Positions 34,910 to 44,601 of a stretch of DNA of 64,000 bases are shown in pieces. The translations under genes and the position numbers were made by a program. The stretch is from Polyangiaceae bacterium (GTDB lineage: Bacteria; Myxococcota_A; Polyangia; Polyangiales; Polyangiaceae), in contig JADLEQ010000055.1 in assembly GCA_020846005.1 (NCBI GenBank), forward strand, positions 167,816 through 231,815. The letters are read 5' to 3'. The notes under the pieces were generated by a model that saw only the letters and a list, made by a program, of their open reading frames with translations, did not search any database and had not been told where the DNA came from. Within the stretch, counting starts at the first letter, position 1. Every line of letters begins with the position of its first letter.

Positions 34910-36150
34910 GGCAGCGCGGCCCTCACGTCGGCGCAGCTCGCGCCCGCGCTGAGCTGCACCATCGTGTAGGTCGCGCTCTGGATGCTGAACCGCGGCTGAT
35001 TGTCGTCGACGAATTTCCACTCGGCCTCCGTGCAGATGGCGCCGTCCTTCCTCTCGCAGCCGACGACGTGGCTGTCCACCCGGTAGACCGTCGCCGGACC
35101 CGACGCCGTCGTGCAGGTGTCGCGCGTGCCGGCGAGCTGGATCACCGTGCGCGTCACGATGTAGACCTCCGAGGCGCGCGCGCCGTTGGGGTCGAGCGCC
35201 CCGAGTAGGCTCAGGGGCGGGGCCCCGTACGGGGGATCCGTGCGAGGCACCGAGAGGATGCCGGGGCGACCGTCGCCGTCGTGATCGACCGCCGTGATCG
35301 CGGTGCCCGAGACCGGCCACGGATCGGTCGCCGGGTTGGTCATCGTGAGCCCGACCGTCGACGCCACGGCGTCCATCGTGATCGTCGCGCCCACGCCGAA
35401 GCCGCTCAGGCTGCCGGCGACCTGGAACTCGGGCATCGTCGGCTGCTCCCACACCGAGTCCGGGATCACGGTGAGCACCTTGCCGCCACCGGCGATCGCC
35501 GTCTTCGTCAGCTCCGGGATCTGGCTGCCGCACGGGCGGACGGTGCCCGTCGCGGCGATGTTCCCGCTGCCGTCCGGCGGCGCGAAGTCGAGCTCCGTGA
35601 GCGTCCAGATGTGCATCTGGCCGGACCCTGCGACGAGGCCCGTGGTACCGGGCCACGAGACGTTCACGACGATGTGGTTGCCGCTCGTCGCCTGAGTCTG
35701 GTTGTTCCCACAGTCGCCGCCGGAGCCGCCGGTGCCGGACGCTCCGCCGGTGCCCGCGCCGCCCGTTCCGGCGCCGCCGCCCGCCCCGGCGCCGCCGCCC
35801 GTCCCGGCCCCCGCCGCGCCCCCGGAGCCCGCGCCCGCGCTACCCGAACCCCCTCCGGTACCTGACCCCGCGGCGCCGCCGCCGCCCGCCGTACCTCCTG
35901 CGGCGGCCGCGGCGCCGCCGCCCGTGCCCCCGCCGGCCCCTCCGCTCGAGCCTGCGGCCGAGCCGCCCGAGCCCCCGGTGCCCGATCCGCCCGCGCCGTT
36001 GCCCCCGCCGGCGCCGCCGTCGTCGTCGGATCCACAAGCCGCCAGCCCCGCCGACATGACGGCCGCGAGGGCCACCCCCGCCCGCCAGCGGCCGCTCGCT
36101 GCCCCCCGCCGTCGCTCGTCGCCCCGATCCATTCCGATCGCCGTCGCCAT
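34906..36150 (-). CDS. Gly/Ser-linker lipoprotein, paralog of 57010-57972
   Basis: A 414-aa lipoprotein (lipobox GLAAC) with an approximately 120-residue Gly/Ser/Ala linker and a C-terminal domain of about 250 residues. The domain has conserved features such as KTAIAGGGKV, AVDHDGDGRPGI (a calcium-loop-like motif), CERKDGAICTEAEW and CADVRAALP. The same domain recurs at 57010-57972. GGAGG six bases before ATG 36150 supports the start. Co-translated with penicillin acylase, so it may anchor or present that enzyme. No known family. Confidence 0.78.
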   Translation of the reverse strand: MATAIGMDRGDERRRGAASGRWRAGVALAAVMSAGLAACGSDDDGGAGGGNGAGGSGTGGSGGSAAGSSGGAGGGTGGGAAAAAGGTAGGGGAAGSGTGGGSGSAGAGSGGAAGAGTGGGAGAGGGAGTGGAGTGGASGTGGSGGDCGNNQTQATSGNHIVVNVSWPGTTGLVAGSGQMHIWTLTELDFAPPDGSGNIAATGTVRPCGSQIPELTKTAIAGGGKVLTVIPDSVWEQPTMPEFQVAGSLSGFGVGATITMDAVASTVGLTMTNPATDPWPVSGTAITAVDHDGDGRPGILSVPRTDPPYGAPPLSLLGALDPNGARASEVYIVTRTVIQLAGTRDTCTTASGPATVYRVDSHVVGCERKDGAICTEAEWKFVDDNQPRFSIQSATYTMVQLSAGASCADVRAALP

Positions 36151-36361
36151 GGGTCGCCTCCTTCGCTCTCAGCCTCGAAACGTCACGCCCTGGCGACGAT
36201 CCCATCACGAGCCGGCCAGCCGGTCAACGGCAGGTGCCGCGGTGCCCCCGGACCGGGCTCGCGGGGGCTCCCGCGCGCCACTCGCCGGGGCGCGGACGGC
36301 TCGCGGGGGGGCGGCGCTCGCCTGGGTTGCGCCGGACCGGCCCGTCGGCGACCCTCGCGTC

Positions 36362-36832
36362 ATGGTCCTCGACGCTCGCCTCCAGAAGCTCGCCCCCGGG
36401 CTCACCGCCGCCCGCGCCGCCGCCGCCGCTCCCGAGGAGGAGCTCGACGCCATGATCGAGGCGATGTTCCTCATGGCCGCGGTCGACGACCGCGTGACGG
36501 GCGAGGAGCTGCGTCGCCTCGCCGACTGCGTGTCGGGTCTGGTCGGCGCGGAGGTCGTCGAGGACGAGCTCCAGGCCAAGCTGGCGGAGATGAACGAGAG
36601 CCTCGCGCGTGACGGCTGGACGCAGCGGCTCCGGGCGGTCGCCGGTCGCCTCCGAGCTCCAGAGACACGCCGGATCGCGTTCCAGCTCGCCGCTGGGGTC
36701 GCCTTCGTCGACGACCGCGTCGAGCACTCGGAGGCCGCGGCGATCGAGGCGCTCGCCGGCGCGCTCGGCCTCGACCACGGCGAGTCGCAGCGCCTGCTGG
36801 ACGAGACGGTGCGCGAGCTCTTCGGCGGGTGA
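36362..36832 (+). CDS. TerB-like protein
   Basis: A 156-aa, all-alpha protein with TerB-family hallmarks: acidic helices with FLMAAVDDRVTGEELRRLAD and AFQLAAGVAFVDDRVEHSEA (a duplicated aspartate-rich loop). TerB-like domains bind metal and act in stress responses. It stands alone between two minus-strand genes; no tellurite gene is nearby. The 36151-36361 region upstream holds nothing recognisable. Confidence 0.75.
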   Translation: MVLDARLQKLAPGLTAARAAAAAPEEELDAMIEAMFLMAAVDDRVTGEELRRLADCVSGLVGAEVVEDELQAKLAEMNESLARDGWTQRLRAVAGRLRAPETRRIAFQLAAGVAFVDDRVEHSEAAAIEALAGALGLDHGESQRLLDETVRELFGG

Positions 36833-36944
36833 CGGCCGCCTGCGCGCCGCTCGCACAGCGGGCGCGGGTCGCCGAGCGCGAGGAGCGCAGCGGGCGCCGA
36901 GCGCGCGGCGCGCCGAGCGTCGAGCGCGGCTCCCCCGGCGCCGA

Positions 36945-39320
36945 TCAGGGCGCGCGCGGTGCCCGGCGTCGCCACGCGGGCGCGAGCTGCCGCGCGAAGA
37001 GCGCAGGATCCGTCGCCGGGAGGTCGCAGCTCCCGCGGCGGCAGACGTAGGCGGTCGCGACGCCGCCGAGGGCCCGCTTGCCCTCGAGCGCCGGCACGCG
37101 CGCAGCGAGCGTCGCGAGCGCGGCCCCGCCCGGCACCGCGAGCAGGATCCGGTTCGGGAGGTAGCTCTGCTTCACCACGTCCAGGAGCGGGCCGCCGCCA
37201 CCGCCCTCGGGTGTGACGAGGAAGATCTCGAGCGGCTCGTCGAGGTAGAAGTCGAGCGCGCTCGCGAGCTTCGCCGCGCCCGATCCGCGCGTGAGCGGGG
37301 TGGCGAAGGCCGCCAGCGCGCGCTCCGCCCCCTGGCGCAGCTCGGCGTCGCCGGTCAGCTCCTCGAGCCGCAGCAGGTTGAGCACCTCGACCGAGTTTCC
37401 GGAGGGCTCGGCGCCGTCGTAGTCCGGCTTGACGCGCGCGAGGAGCGCCTCGTGGTCGTGGCCAGTGGCGAAGTACCCGCCGCCGCTCGCGTCGCGATGG
37501 TGCTCGTCGAGCTGGCGCTGCAGCCCGAGCGCCTCATCGAGCCACCGGAGCTCGGCGGTCGCCTCGAAGAGATCGATCAGGCCCTGGATCAGGAAGGCGT
37601 GGTCGTCGAGCTGCGCCGCGCCGTGGGCGCGCCCCGCCACGTGGACACGGAGGAGGCGCCCCTCGGCCGACCGCATGCGCGTCACCACGAACCGCGCCGC
37701 CGCGGCGGCCCGCCCCGCGAGCGCGGGGTCCCCGAGCGCCAGCGCGCCGCGGGCGAACGCCGAGATCATGAGCCCGGTCCAGGCCGCGAGGATCTTCTCG
37801 TCTCGGGCCGGCGGCGGACGCGACGCCCGCCGCGCCAGCAGCACGCGCCGCGCCTCGACGAGCTGCCGCTCGAGCTCGGGCACGGGCGACGCGAGCTCGC
37901 GGGCCACCTCGGCGAGCGGACGCGGGCGGTGCAGCACGCTCCGTCCGTCGAGATCCCCGGCCGCGGTCACGCCGTGGATGACGCCGAAGCGGCGCCCCGC
38001 TGCAGACCCGAGCGCCTCCTCGAGCTCCGCAGGCGTCCACGTGAAGAAGCGACCCTCCTCCTCGTGGCCGCCCGGCGCGGGGCTGTCGGCGTCGGTGGCG
38101 GAGTAGAAGGCGCCCTCCGGGCTCGTCATCTCGCGCGCGACGTAGTCGAGCGTGCGTCGCGCGACGTCGGCGAGGTCGGTGCGCCCCGTGACCTGGTACG
38201 CCTCGAGGTAGACGATCGCGAGCTGCGCGTTGTCGTACAGCATCTTCTCGAAGTGCGGGACGCGCCAGCGTGCGTCGACCGAGTAGCGGTGGAACCCACC
38301 CCCGACCTGATCGTGGATCCCCCCCGCCGCCATCCGCTCGAGCGTGAGCAGCGCGGCGTCGCGGGCCCGCTCGTCGCCCGTCCGCCGGTAGACCCGGAGC
38401 AGGAGCTCGAGCTGAGCCGGCTGGGGGAACTTCGGCGCGCCGCCGAACCCTCCCCACGTGGGATCGAGCGACCGCACCAGCGAGCCCGCCAGGGCGGTGA
38501 GCGCCTCCGGCCCCGGGATCGCGGCCGGCCGCGCGGGTGCGAGCGCGGCCTGTACCCGGCGGCTCACCGACCGCGCGCGCTCGACCACCCCGGCTGGGTC
38601 GGCGGCGTGCTGAGCGGCGAGCTCCTGCAGGATCCCGAGCAACCCCTTCCGCGCCCCGCGCGCGCCAGCTCGGGGCGGGAAGTACGTGCCGGCGAAGAAC
38701 GGGTCACGCTCGGGCGTGAGCGCGACCGTCATGGGCCACCCCCCGCGACCGGCGAGCACGTGGACGGCCGCCATGTAGAGCGCGTCGACGTCGGGGCGCT
38801 CCTCGCGATCTACCTTCACCGGGATGAAGTGCTGGTTGATGTAGCCCGCGATCTCTTCGTCCTCGAAGCTCTCGCGCTCCATCACGTGACACCAGTGGCA
38901 CGTCGAGTACCCGACGGAGAGCAGGATGGGGCGGCGCTCGATCCGGGCCCGCTCGAACGCCTCCTCGCCCCACGGGAACCAGTTCACTGGGTTGTGCGCG
39001 TGCTGGAGCAGATACGGGCTCGTCTGCAGCGCCAGGCGGTTGGTGTATCTCGGCTCGCCGGAGGCCGTGCGGTGCCGCGTCCGCGCGACCGCCCCGGCGC
39101 CTCGCGCGCGGACCGCCGAGGTGAGGCGCGCCTCCAGGTCGGCGTCCACCCGCGCGACGCCGGGCAAGCGCGGGTCGGCAGGCGCCGCGCTCGAGGCGAC
39201 CGGGGCGGCGGCGGGCGGCTCGGGCGAGCAGCTGCGCGCGCCCACCAGACCGACGACGCCGAGCGCCAGCGCGAGCCCCGCCGCGCGGAGCCGCCCAGAC
39301 CGGGGACCGGCGCGCCTCAC
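36945..39320 (-). CDS. DUF255 thioredoxin-domain protein (YyaL/SSP411 type)
   Basis: A 791-aa exported protein: an N-terminal signal anchor ([16 protein letters not shown], probably a lipobox), a thioredoxin-like domain with CHWC in [16 protein letters not shown], and a C-terminal (alpha/alpha)6-barrel region with [28 protein letters not shown] and [17 protein letters not shown]. Family members are implicated in redox or epimerase-like chemistry; function is unsettled. GTG 39320 overlaps the upstream lipoprotein by GTGA, so it ends the sigma/anti-sigma run. Confidence 0.88.
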   Translation of the reverse strand: MRRAGPRSGRLRAAGLALALGVVGLVGARSCSPEPPAAAPVASSAAPADPRLPGVARVDADLEARLTSAVRARGAGAVARTRHRTASGEPRYTNRLALQTSPYLLQHAHNPVNWFPWGEEAFERARIERRPILLSVGYSTCHWCHVMERESFEDEEIAGYINQHFIPVKVDREERPDVDALYMAAVHVLAGRGGWPMTVALTPERDPFFAGTYFPPRAGARGARKGLLGILQELAAQHAADPAGVVERARSVSRRVQAALAPARPAAIPGPEALTALAGSLVRSLDPTWGGFGGAPKFPQPAQLELLLRVYRRTGDERARDAALLTLERMAAGGIHDQVGGGFHRYSVDARWRVPHFEKMLYDNAQLAIVYLEAYQVTGRTDLADVARRTLDYVAREMTSPEGAFYSATDADSPAPGGHEEEGRFFTWTPAELEEALGSAAGRRFGVIHGVTAAGDLDGRSVLHRPRPLAEVARELASPVPELERQLVEARRVLLARRASRPPPARDEKILAAWTGLMISAFARGALALGDPALAGRAAAAARFVVTRMRSAEGRLLRVHVAGRAHGAAQLDDHAFLIQGLIDLFEATAELRWLDEALGLQRQLDEHHRDASGGGYFATGHDHEALLARVKPDYDGAEPSGNSVEVLNLLRLEELTGDAELRQGAERALAAFATPLTRGSGAAKLASALDFYLDEPLEIFLVTPEGGGGGPLLDVVKQSYLPNRILLAVPGGAALATLAARVPALEGKRALGGVATAYVCRRGSCDLPATDPALFARQLAPAWRRRAPRAP

Positions 39321-39754
39321 AGCGGACGCAACCGCTCGACCTGGAGCGTCCGCTCGGGGCCGAACAGCCTCCCGGTGACCTCGACGCGCCGGTGGTGCAG
39401 CGACTCCGTCTTCTGCAGCGGCGCGCTCTGATCGTTGTCGAGGTAGTGCAGCGTCGCGCCCGCGAGCTCGGGGAGGGCCCGCCCACCGTCGCCGGACGCC
39501 GACTCCACGCGCAGCGCGTGGCGATGACCGTGGACGATGCACTGAGCCACGGCCCCCTGCTCCTTCTTCTGCGTGCAGCCCAGGCAGTAGTTCTCGCCCA
39601 CCACGGTGACGGGCTGGGTCGCCAGCGCGGGCGCCGCGCCGCCGGACGGCGCGCTCGCAGACGAGGCAGCACCGCCGACCGGGGCGCCGGAGCCTCGACA
39701 CGCCGCGACGAGGGAGAGCGCCAAGAACACGGAGACGAGACGGGATTGCATCAT
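39317..39754 (-). CDS. Small lipoprotein with CxxC motif
   Basis: A 145-aa lipoprotein (lipobox LVAAC) with a Ser/Ala-rich linker and a Cys-rich core, [18 protein letters not shown], followed by a His patch ([10 protein letters not shown]). Metal or redox binding is plausible. It is translationally coupled to the DUF255 protein, which may be its partner. No named family. Confidence 0.7.
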   Translation of the reverse strand: MMQSRLVSVFLALSLVAACRGSGAPVGGAASSASAPSGGAAPALATQPVTVVGENYCLGCTQKKEQGAVAQCIVHGHRHALRVESASGDGGRALPELAGATLHYLDNDQSAPLQKTESLHHRRVEVTGRLFGPERTLQVERLRPL

Positions 39755-39814
39755 GAGGAGCGGTTTCTTTCCATGGGGTGACGAGCGCGGTGCGCAGCGG
39801 GCTGGCGACGAGCC

Positions 39815-40603
39815 TCAGCGAGCGGCGGCCAGCAGGGCGGTGAGCTCGGGGGCGGGCGCGGCGGCGGCCATCGCGTGGGTGAGCCCGCGATCGCTCCAGA
39901 AGACCATCGCCACCCCCCGCTGCTCGGCGACCACGGCCGGCGAACCCGGGAGGTCCACCGGCCGCCCCAGCTCGGCCAGCTCGACGCCCGGTGAGGCGAA
40001 GACGAACAGCGAGACGCGCTCGGACCGCCCCGAGGTGGGGCTCCACTCGTAGAAGATCAGCGCAGCGGGCGTGCCGCCGAGGTTGCAGCGCCGGGCGCCG
40101 GCCAGGCGCGCGCCGGGCAGCTCCGGGAGCGCGGGCGCGCGCGCCAGCCGACGCTCGACGTACTCAGTCACCTCCCCGCGTGACGCGGTGGCGACGTCGA
40201 AGCGGTCGTCGCCGCGCGTCGCAAACGCGAGGTGGTCCGTCGCGACCAGCTCTACCAGCTCCCGCGCCCGCTCCGACCCGGTGCGCTCCCTGCGCGCGAC
40301 CACGATCGCGAGCGCGGCCGCGCCCGCTAGCGCGCCGGCCCACGACAGCGCTCGTCGCCGCGACGGACGCGGGCGGCCCCGCTCGGCCCGCGCGCTCTCG
40401 GCGAAGAGCCGCTCCCTCACGCGGTCGCGCAGCGCCTCGGGCGCCGGCCAGCGCGGGCGCCGCGCGCGGATCAGCGCGACGAGCTCGGCCTCCCGCTGGA
40501 CGAACTCCCGGCACCGCGCACACCCGCTCAGGTGCGAGGCGTCGTCGCCGAGCGGCTCGCCGAGGACGGCGCGCGTGCGGGCGAGCCGGCATCCGCTCGT
40601 CAT
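39815..40603 (-). CDS. Zinc-finger anti-sigma factor
   Basis: A 262-aa membrane protein. The N-terminal anti-sigma zinc motif HLSGCARC (Hx3Cx2C) is followed by a helical segment, one membrane helix ([19 protein letters not shown]) and an approximately 150-residue periplasmic domain with a Cys in [12 protein letters not shown]. It should sequester the adjacent sigma factor. Its ATG 40603 overlaps the sigma gene's intact-frame stop (ATGA), the arrangement usual for cognate pairs. Confidence 0.88.
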   Translation of the reverse strand: MTSGCRLARTRAVLGEPLGDDASHLSGCARCREFVQREAELVALIRARRPRWPAPEALRDRVRERLFAESARAERGRPRPSRRRALSWAGALAGAAALAIVVARRERTGSERARELVELVATDHLAFATRGDDRFDVATASRGEVTEYVERRLARAPALPELPGARLAGARRCNLGGTPAALIFYEWSPTSGRSERVSLFVFASPGVELAELGRPVDLPGSPAVVAEQRGVAMVFWSDRGLTHAMAAAAPAPELTALLAAAR

Positions 40604-41210
40604 CGCGGCCCTCCTCCGGTGTCCGTCCCCGCGAGCCGAGCGCGCAGCGCCCGTCTCGCCCGGTGGACCCGCGACGCGACCGCCCCCCGGGGGGCAGCTC
40701 GAGCACTCCAGCCGCTTGCGCCATCGTCAGCTCCTCCACGTCCACCAGCCACAAGCACTCGCGGAAGCCCTCGGGGAGCGCCTGGAGCGCGCTCTCCAGC
40801 CGCTCGGACAGCTCCTCGCCGCCGGCCGGGAGCGGCGCCGTCGCCTCAGGCTCGTCGGCCTCGAGCAGCGCGTCGAGCTCCACCTCGGCGACCTGGGGCC
40901 GGCGGCGCTCCCGGCGCCGCTGATCGAGGAAGCACCGGTAGGTGATCCGCAGGAGCCACGCCTTCATCGCTCCGCCGTCCCGCAGCGAGCCCCACGCCCG
41001 GAACGCCGCGACGGCCGTCTCCTGCACGAGATCCTCGGCGACCGCCGCGCGACCGCCCGCCAGGACGAGCGCCGTCGCGTAGATCGCGTCGAGGTGGACC
41101 GCGAGGGCCTCCTCCAGCGACGGGATGCCGCGTCCGCGCGCCTCGCCCGCCTCGGCCCCCCCTTCACGGCGGGGACGGAGGGGGACCACCTTGGATCGGG
41201 CAGCCGACAT
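40600..41210 (-). CDS. ECF-type sigma factor, frameshifted in region 4
   Basis: Region 2 is intact (LDAIYATALVLAGGRAAVAE, DLVQETAVAAFRAW, MKAWLLRITYRCFLDQRRRE), and region 4 begins normally (LESALQALPEGFRECLWLVD, EELTMAQAAGVLELPPG). At the C6G6 run 40683-40694 the frame then shifts. The expected helix ASRVHRARRALRARLAG and the stop overlapping the anti-sigma ATG lie in another frame (two bases gained or one lost). As written, translation runs on as Arg-rich nonsense to about 40164. It is either a sequencing error or slippage in the run. Confidence 0.85.
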
Positions 41211-41315
41211 CGCTCGCTACGTGGACGCCGCCCGGCGCGTGGATTCATCCCCGGGGCGCGCCCGGCCGCCTCGCCGGCGTCAGCCGCGCGCGCGCGGACG
41301 GCGGGGGCCGGCCCG

Positions 41316-41837
41316 TCAGCAGTCGAGACACTCGCACGCCACCCGAGCGGGACCGACCGCCGGGATTGAACAGCCCTCGAAACCGCCGCCGCAGAAGTAC
41401 GGCTCGAGGCACGAGCACGCGAGCGCCGAGCACTCGATCGCCGGAGCGACGCACCGGTACTCCGTCACCCACGAGCGGTACTCCGCGCACCAATAGCCGC
41501 CACAGTCGCCGCAGTCCTCCACCGTCGCGCAGCTCAGGATCGGGACGCAGGAGCCCCAGCAGCCGTCGCTCACCGACGGCACCTCGCCCGCCGGGCACAC
41601 GGGCGTCATCGCCCGGCACCGCACCGTCGACGGATCGCAGTCGACGCCGCCGCCGCTCCCGCCCCCGGCGCCGCTCGCCCCCCCAGCGCCGCCGCTCGCG
41701 CCGCCCGTCCCCCCGCCGCTGGCGCCGCCGCTCCCGGCGGTCGAGCCGCCGCTGCCCCCGCCGTCGCCGGTCGAGGCCTTCCCGCCACAGCCCGCGGCGA
41801 CCGCGAGGAACAGGCCCAGAAGCCAACTTCGTCTCAT
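41316..41837 (-). CDS. Cys-rich lipoprotein with Gly/Ser linker
   Basis: About 173 aa from the second Met at 41837 (MRRSW; ATG 41849 also possible). It has a lipobox ending AVAAGC, a short Gly/Ser linker, then about 18 cysteines in a domain (CPAGEVPSVSDGCWGSC, CGDCGGYWC) that should be disulfide-rich and surface-exposed. No enzyme motif. Directly upstream of the sigma factor gene. Confidence 0.75.
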   Translation of the reverse strand: MRRSWLLGLFLAVAAGCGGKASTGDGGGSGGSTAGSGGASGGGTGGASGGAGGASGAGGGSGGGVDCDPSTVRCRAMTPVCPAGEVPSVSDGCWGSCVPILSCATVEDCGDCGGYWCAEYRSWVTEYRCVAPAIECSALACSCLEPYFCGGGFEGCSIPAVGPARVACECLDC

Positions 41838-41850
41838 GGCCGCGCCCACC

Positions 41851-42147
41851 TCACCGGCGAACCTGCGCCTCGAGCGATCCCGTCTCGCCCTGGACGACCT
41901 CCAACCGAGTCATGCAAGGCATGCAGTACACGCGATCCCCGGGGCGGAGCTCGACGTGCGCGCGGACGATCACCTTGCAGACGGGACAGAGCACCTCGTT
42001 CGGCGCGAGCTCGTCCCGGCTCCCGCCCCACCGCCGGTAGTTCTTCCGGTACTTCGCGGGGACCTCGTCGAAGCCGGTGTCCTCGAGGTCGAAGCGCCGC
42101 CGGGGCCCCCCCCCCACCTCCTCCGAGGGTTGTTCCGATTCGAACAT
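41851..42147 (-). CDS. Zinc-ribbon protein (98 aa)
   Basis: Short acidic protein with two CxxC pairs (LCPVCKVIV and VYCMPCMTRL), forming a zinc ribbon; the preceding acidic/basic segment is YRKNYRRWGGSRDEL. Start ATG 42147 has GGAGGA immediately upstream. No family role is known. First gene of the run leading to the sigma factor. Confidence 0.78.
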   Translation of the reverse strand: MFESEQPSEEVGGGPRRRFDLEDTGFDEVPAKYRKNYRRWGGSRDELAPNEVLCPVCKVIVRAHVELRPGDRVYCMPCMTRLEVVQGETGSLEAQVRR

Positions 42148-42153
42148 TCCTCC

Positions 42154-42159
42154 AGACTA
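42154..42159 (-). promoter_or_regulatory. -10-like TAGTCT followed directly by GGAGGA and ATG
   Basis: On the minus strand TAGTCT is separated from ATG 42147 only by GGAGGA. The transcript would begin inside or next to the ribosome site; one of several short-leader cases in the window. Confidence 0.4.
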
Positions 42160-42251
42160 CCCGACGCGGTCGGTACCGGCAAACGGCGCGGGGGAAGCCC
42201 CGCGTGCGGAGGGTGTCGCCGCGGCGATCGCTCACCACGAAAGGAATCCCC

Positions 42252-43121
42252 ATGGCCGACTTCCTCCAAGCGTACTCGATCCAGCACTGGCTCGAGTCGT
42301 GTCCGCAGGGCTACCTCGCCGGCACGAGCTACGGCCACGCGCCCGACGCTCGGGAGAGCGAGGTCTTCAGCGCGAACGAGATCCTCCGCGACGACGCCAT
42401 CCGGATGACGGTGCAGCTCGTCGCCGGAGAGCGGTGCGCGCTCGCGGCCTCGTCCGGCCTCGTCAACGCTGCGCCGGACGACGCGAGCAAGCTCTTCCTG
42501 GCCACCCAGACGCTCGACGAGGCGCGCCATGTCGAGATCTTCACGCAGCGGCTCCGTGACCTCGGGGTCGCGGAGGGCGACCTCGACCAGGTCATCCGAG
42601 ACCGCGTGGAGCCCAGCCTCGTCAAGTTCGCCGAGGCCCTCCTCGAGAAGGTCGACAAGAAGGACTTCGTCGCCGGCGTCGTCGGGCAGAACTTGATCCT
42701 CGAGGGGATGGCCTTCACGGTGTTCGAGCTCATGCACGCGATGCACGCGGACGCGAACCCGAAGTTCGCGCAGACGCTCTCGGGCACGATCGCAGACGAG
42801 CGGCGCCACGTGGGCTTCGGCGAGAACCGCATCGCCAGCTTGATCCGCGAGCACGGCGACCGGAAGGCGGAGGTGCAGCGGCTCCAGCGCGAGATGTCCG
42901 GCCACATGCTCGCGACGTTCGCCTCGGCGTTCTCGAAATCACGGCCTGCGTTCGCCGAGGGCCGGAGGGTCTTCACCGACCGCGAGCCCGTGGACTTCCA
43001 CGGGACGAACCTCGCCGCCGCGGAGCTCAGCGAGATCGAGGGCGCGCTCGCCGCCACCGTGCTGAACGAGTTCCAGTCCCGCCTCGGGCGGGTCGGGATC
43101 GAGTTCCAGGCGCCCTCCTGA
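42252..43121 (+). CDS. Ferritin-like diiron carboxylate protein
   Basis: A 289-aa four-helix-bundle protein with a full diiron ligand set: Glu60 in GERCAL, Glu90xxHis93 in DEARHVEIF, Glu151 in LEGMAF and Glu183xxHis186 in DERRHVGFG. Such proteins oxidise or hydroxylate substrates or act as R2-like oxidases. The best match by eye is the ferritin-like/R2 superfamily, not BoxB, which is much longer. AAGGAA before ATG 42252 supports the start. Convergent with the benzoyl-CoA operon end; a link to it is possible but unproven. Confidence 0.8.
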   Translation: MADFLQAYSIQHWLESCPQGYLAGTSYGHAPDARESEVFSANEILRDDAIRMTVQLVAGERCALAASSGLVNAAPDDASKLFLATQTLDEARHVEIFTQRLRDLGVAEGDLDQVIRDRVEPSLVKFAEALLEKVDKKDFVAGVVGQNLILEGMAFTVFELMHAMHADANPKFAQTLSGTIADERRHVGFGENRIASLIREHGDRKAEVQRLQREMSGHMLATFASAFSKSRPAFAEGRRVFTDREPVDFHGTNLAAAELSEIEGALAATVLNEFQSRLGRVGIEFQAPS

Positions 43122-43158
43122 GGAGCGCCGCGCGTCGCGCCCCAGCGGGCCTCAGCGC

Positions 43159-43653
43159 TCAGCTCGGGCGCCGGACGGGCTTCGTCAGGCAGAGCCGCGC
43201 GGAGGGCTGAAAGCCCGCCTTGCGGAAGAAGCCGAGGAGCTCGAGCTGGTCCCACTCGACCTGGGTCTCGAGCCGCTCGATTCCGAGCCCCGCGAGGTTC
43301 ATCTCGAGCTGGCGCATGAGCGCGCGCGCGACGTTCTGCCCGGCGAACGCCTTCGCGACCCCGAGCGAGTCCAGGATCGCGACCGGCTCCGGGTGCCCGA
43401 ACTCCCCGTAGTACAGCCGCCCCATGAGGAAGCCCGCCGGCTCGCCCTTCACGGACGCCGCCAGCGAGATCCGGACGCCGGTGTCCTTCGCGACCTCGGC
43501 GAGCTTCACCTTGTAGTACTCGCGGCGCTGGCCGCCGCTGTGCTGCGAGTCGATTCGCACCACCCAGTCGAGGTCGTCTGCGCGCAGGTCGCGCACCTGC
43601 ACCGAGTCCGTCTCCAGCGTCCCCGGCTCCCGATCCAGCTCGTTCGTCGACAT
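43159..43653 (-). CDS. GNAT-family acetyltransferase
   Basis: A 164-aa GNAT enzyme: the acetyl-CoA-binding region is LDSLGVAKAFAGQNVARALM, with the conserved strand LETQVEWDQLELLGFFRKAGF. It follows bzdQ by 31 bp on the same strand and is probably the last gene of the operon. In aromatic-CoA operons such enzymes may acetylate CoA ligases; the target here is unknown. Confidence 0.85.
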   Translation of the reverse strand: MSTNELDREPGTLETDSVQVRDLRADDLDWVVRIDSQHSGGQRREYYKVKLAEVAKDTGVRISLAASVKGEPAGFLMGRLYYGEFGHPEPVAILDSLGVAKAFAGQNVARALMRQLEMNLAGLGIERLETQVEWDQLELLGFFRKAGFQPSARLCLTKPVRRPS

Positions 43654-43684
43654 TCGAATCTCCCTTGCTTCGTCCCGGACTCGT

Positions 43685-44590
43685 TCACGCGTGCAGCGCG
43701 GCGGGCGCCGCGACGGCGGCCGCGCGGCCCTTCCGCTCGAGCTGCTCGAAGCGGTACGCCCCGAGCAGCGCCGCGCCGATCGCCCCCGCGAGGATCCCCT
43801 CCGGGAACGTCTCGACGACGATCTCGGCGTGCTGCTGCCGCCGAGGCCCCTTCTTGTTCTTCTCCTCGGCGAGGAGCTGCTCGATGGCCGCCACCATGCC
43901 GACATCGCGCGACAGCCCGCCGGTGACCACGACGTTCCCGCCCGCACCCACGGCGCGCAGCAGCTGCACCAGCCGCCCGGCGATGCTGAGGTGGATGCCC
44001 TTCAGGATGTCGGACGTGCCGATGCCGCGCGCCACCATGTTGATGACGTCCGTCTCGGCCAGCACCGCGCAGATGCTGGACACCTTCTCGGGGCTCTCGC
44101 TCTTCTTGCTGAGCTCGCCCACGTCGTCGAGCGGCACGCCCAGGTAGCGGGCGATGTTCTCGAGGAACTGGCCGCTCCCGCTCGCGCACTGGCTGGTCAT
44201 GCGGTGAGCCATGACGCGGCCGTCCTCGTTCATCCGGAGCCCGCGCGCGTGCAGTCCGCCGATGTCGAGCGCCGCGCGGGCCTCCGGATCGAGGAACAGG
44301 GCGCCTCGAGCGTGCGTCGTCATGCTGTAGAAGTGCCCCGTGCGGAAGCCCACGGCGTCGCCGTCACCCGTGCTGGCGACGTAGTCGAAGTCCGCGGGCT
44401 TCACGCCGGCGGCCGCCGACGCCTCCTCGAACGCGGCCGTCACCACGTCGGCCACCTTGCGGCGGCGGATGCGTTGGACGCACTGGCCGAGGAGGACGCC
44501 GTCGCGCCCCGCCCCGCTCCGCAGGATGGCCACCTTCACGGAGCTCGCGCCCGGGTCGATCCCGGCGGTCAGGTGAACACGTTCCGTCAT
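43685..44590 (-). CDS. bzdQ: Benzoyl-CoA reductase (class I), ATPase subunit D
   Basis: One of two ASKHA ATPase subunits of ATP-dependent benzoyl-CoA reductase. The N-terminal phosphate loop is AGIDPGASSVKVAIL. The Cys ligand of the interface [4Fe-4S] cluster lies in SQCASGSGQFLENIA, and a second ligand in SSICAVLAETDV; GGLSRDVG is the adenosine motif. 301 aa, the size of BzdQ. It couples ATP hydrolysis to electron delivery to the BzdNO active site. 11 bp after bzdP. Confidence 0.93.
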   Translation of the reverse strand: MTERVHLTAGIDPGASSVKVAILRSGAGRDGVLLGQCVQRIRRRKVADVVTAAFEEASAAAGVKPADFDYVASTGDGDAVGFRTGHFYSMTTHARGALFLDPEARAALDIGGLHARGLRMNEDGRVMAHRMTSQCASGSGQFLENIARYLGVPLDDVGELSKKSESPEKVSSICAVLAETDVINMVARGIGTSDILKGIHLSIAGRLVQLLRAVGAGGNVVVTGGLSRDVGMVAAIEQLLAEEKNKKGPRRQQHAEIVVETFPEGILAGAIGAALLGAYRFEQLERKGRAAAVAAPAALHA

Positions 44591-44601
44591 CGCAAGCCTC
44601 C

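Noticed and set aside
36833..36944. Structured RNA or terminator between convergent genes
   Set aside because: GC-rich and self-complementary in many ways, but no single stable hairpin stands out from background.
42252..43121. Benzoyl-CoA epoxidase BoxB
   Set aside because: The diiron protein is only 289 aa, far shorter than BoxB, and lacks its sequence features; no boxA or boxC is nearby.
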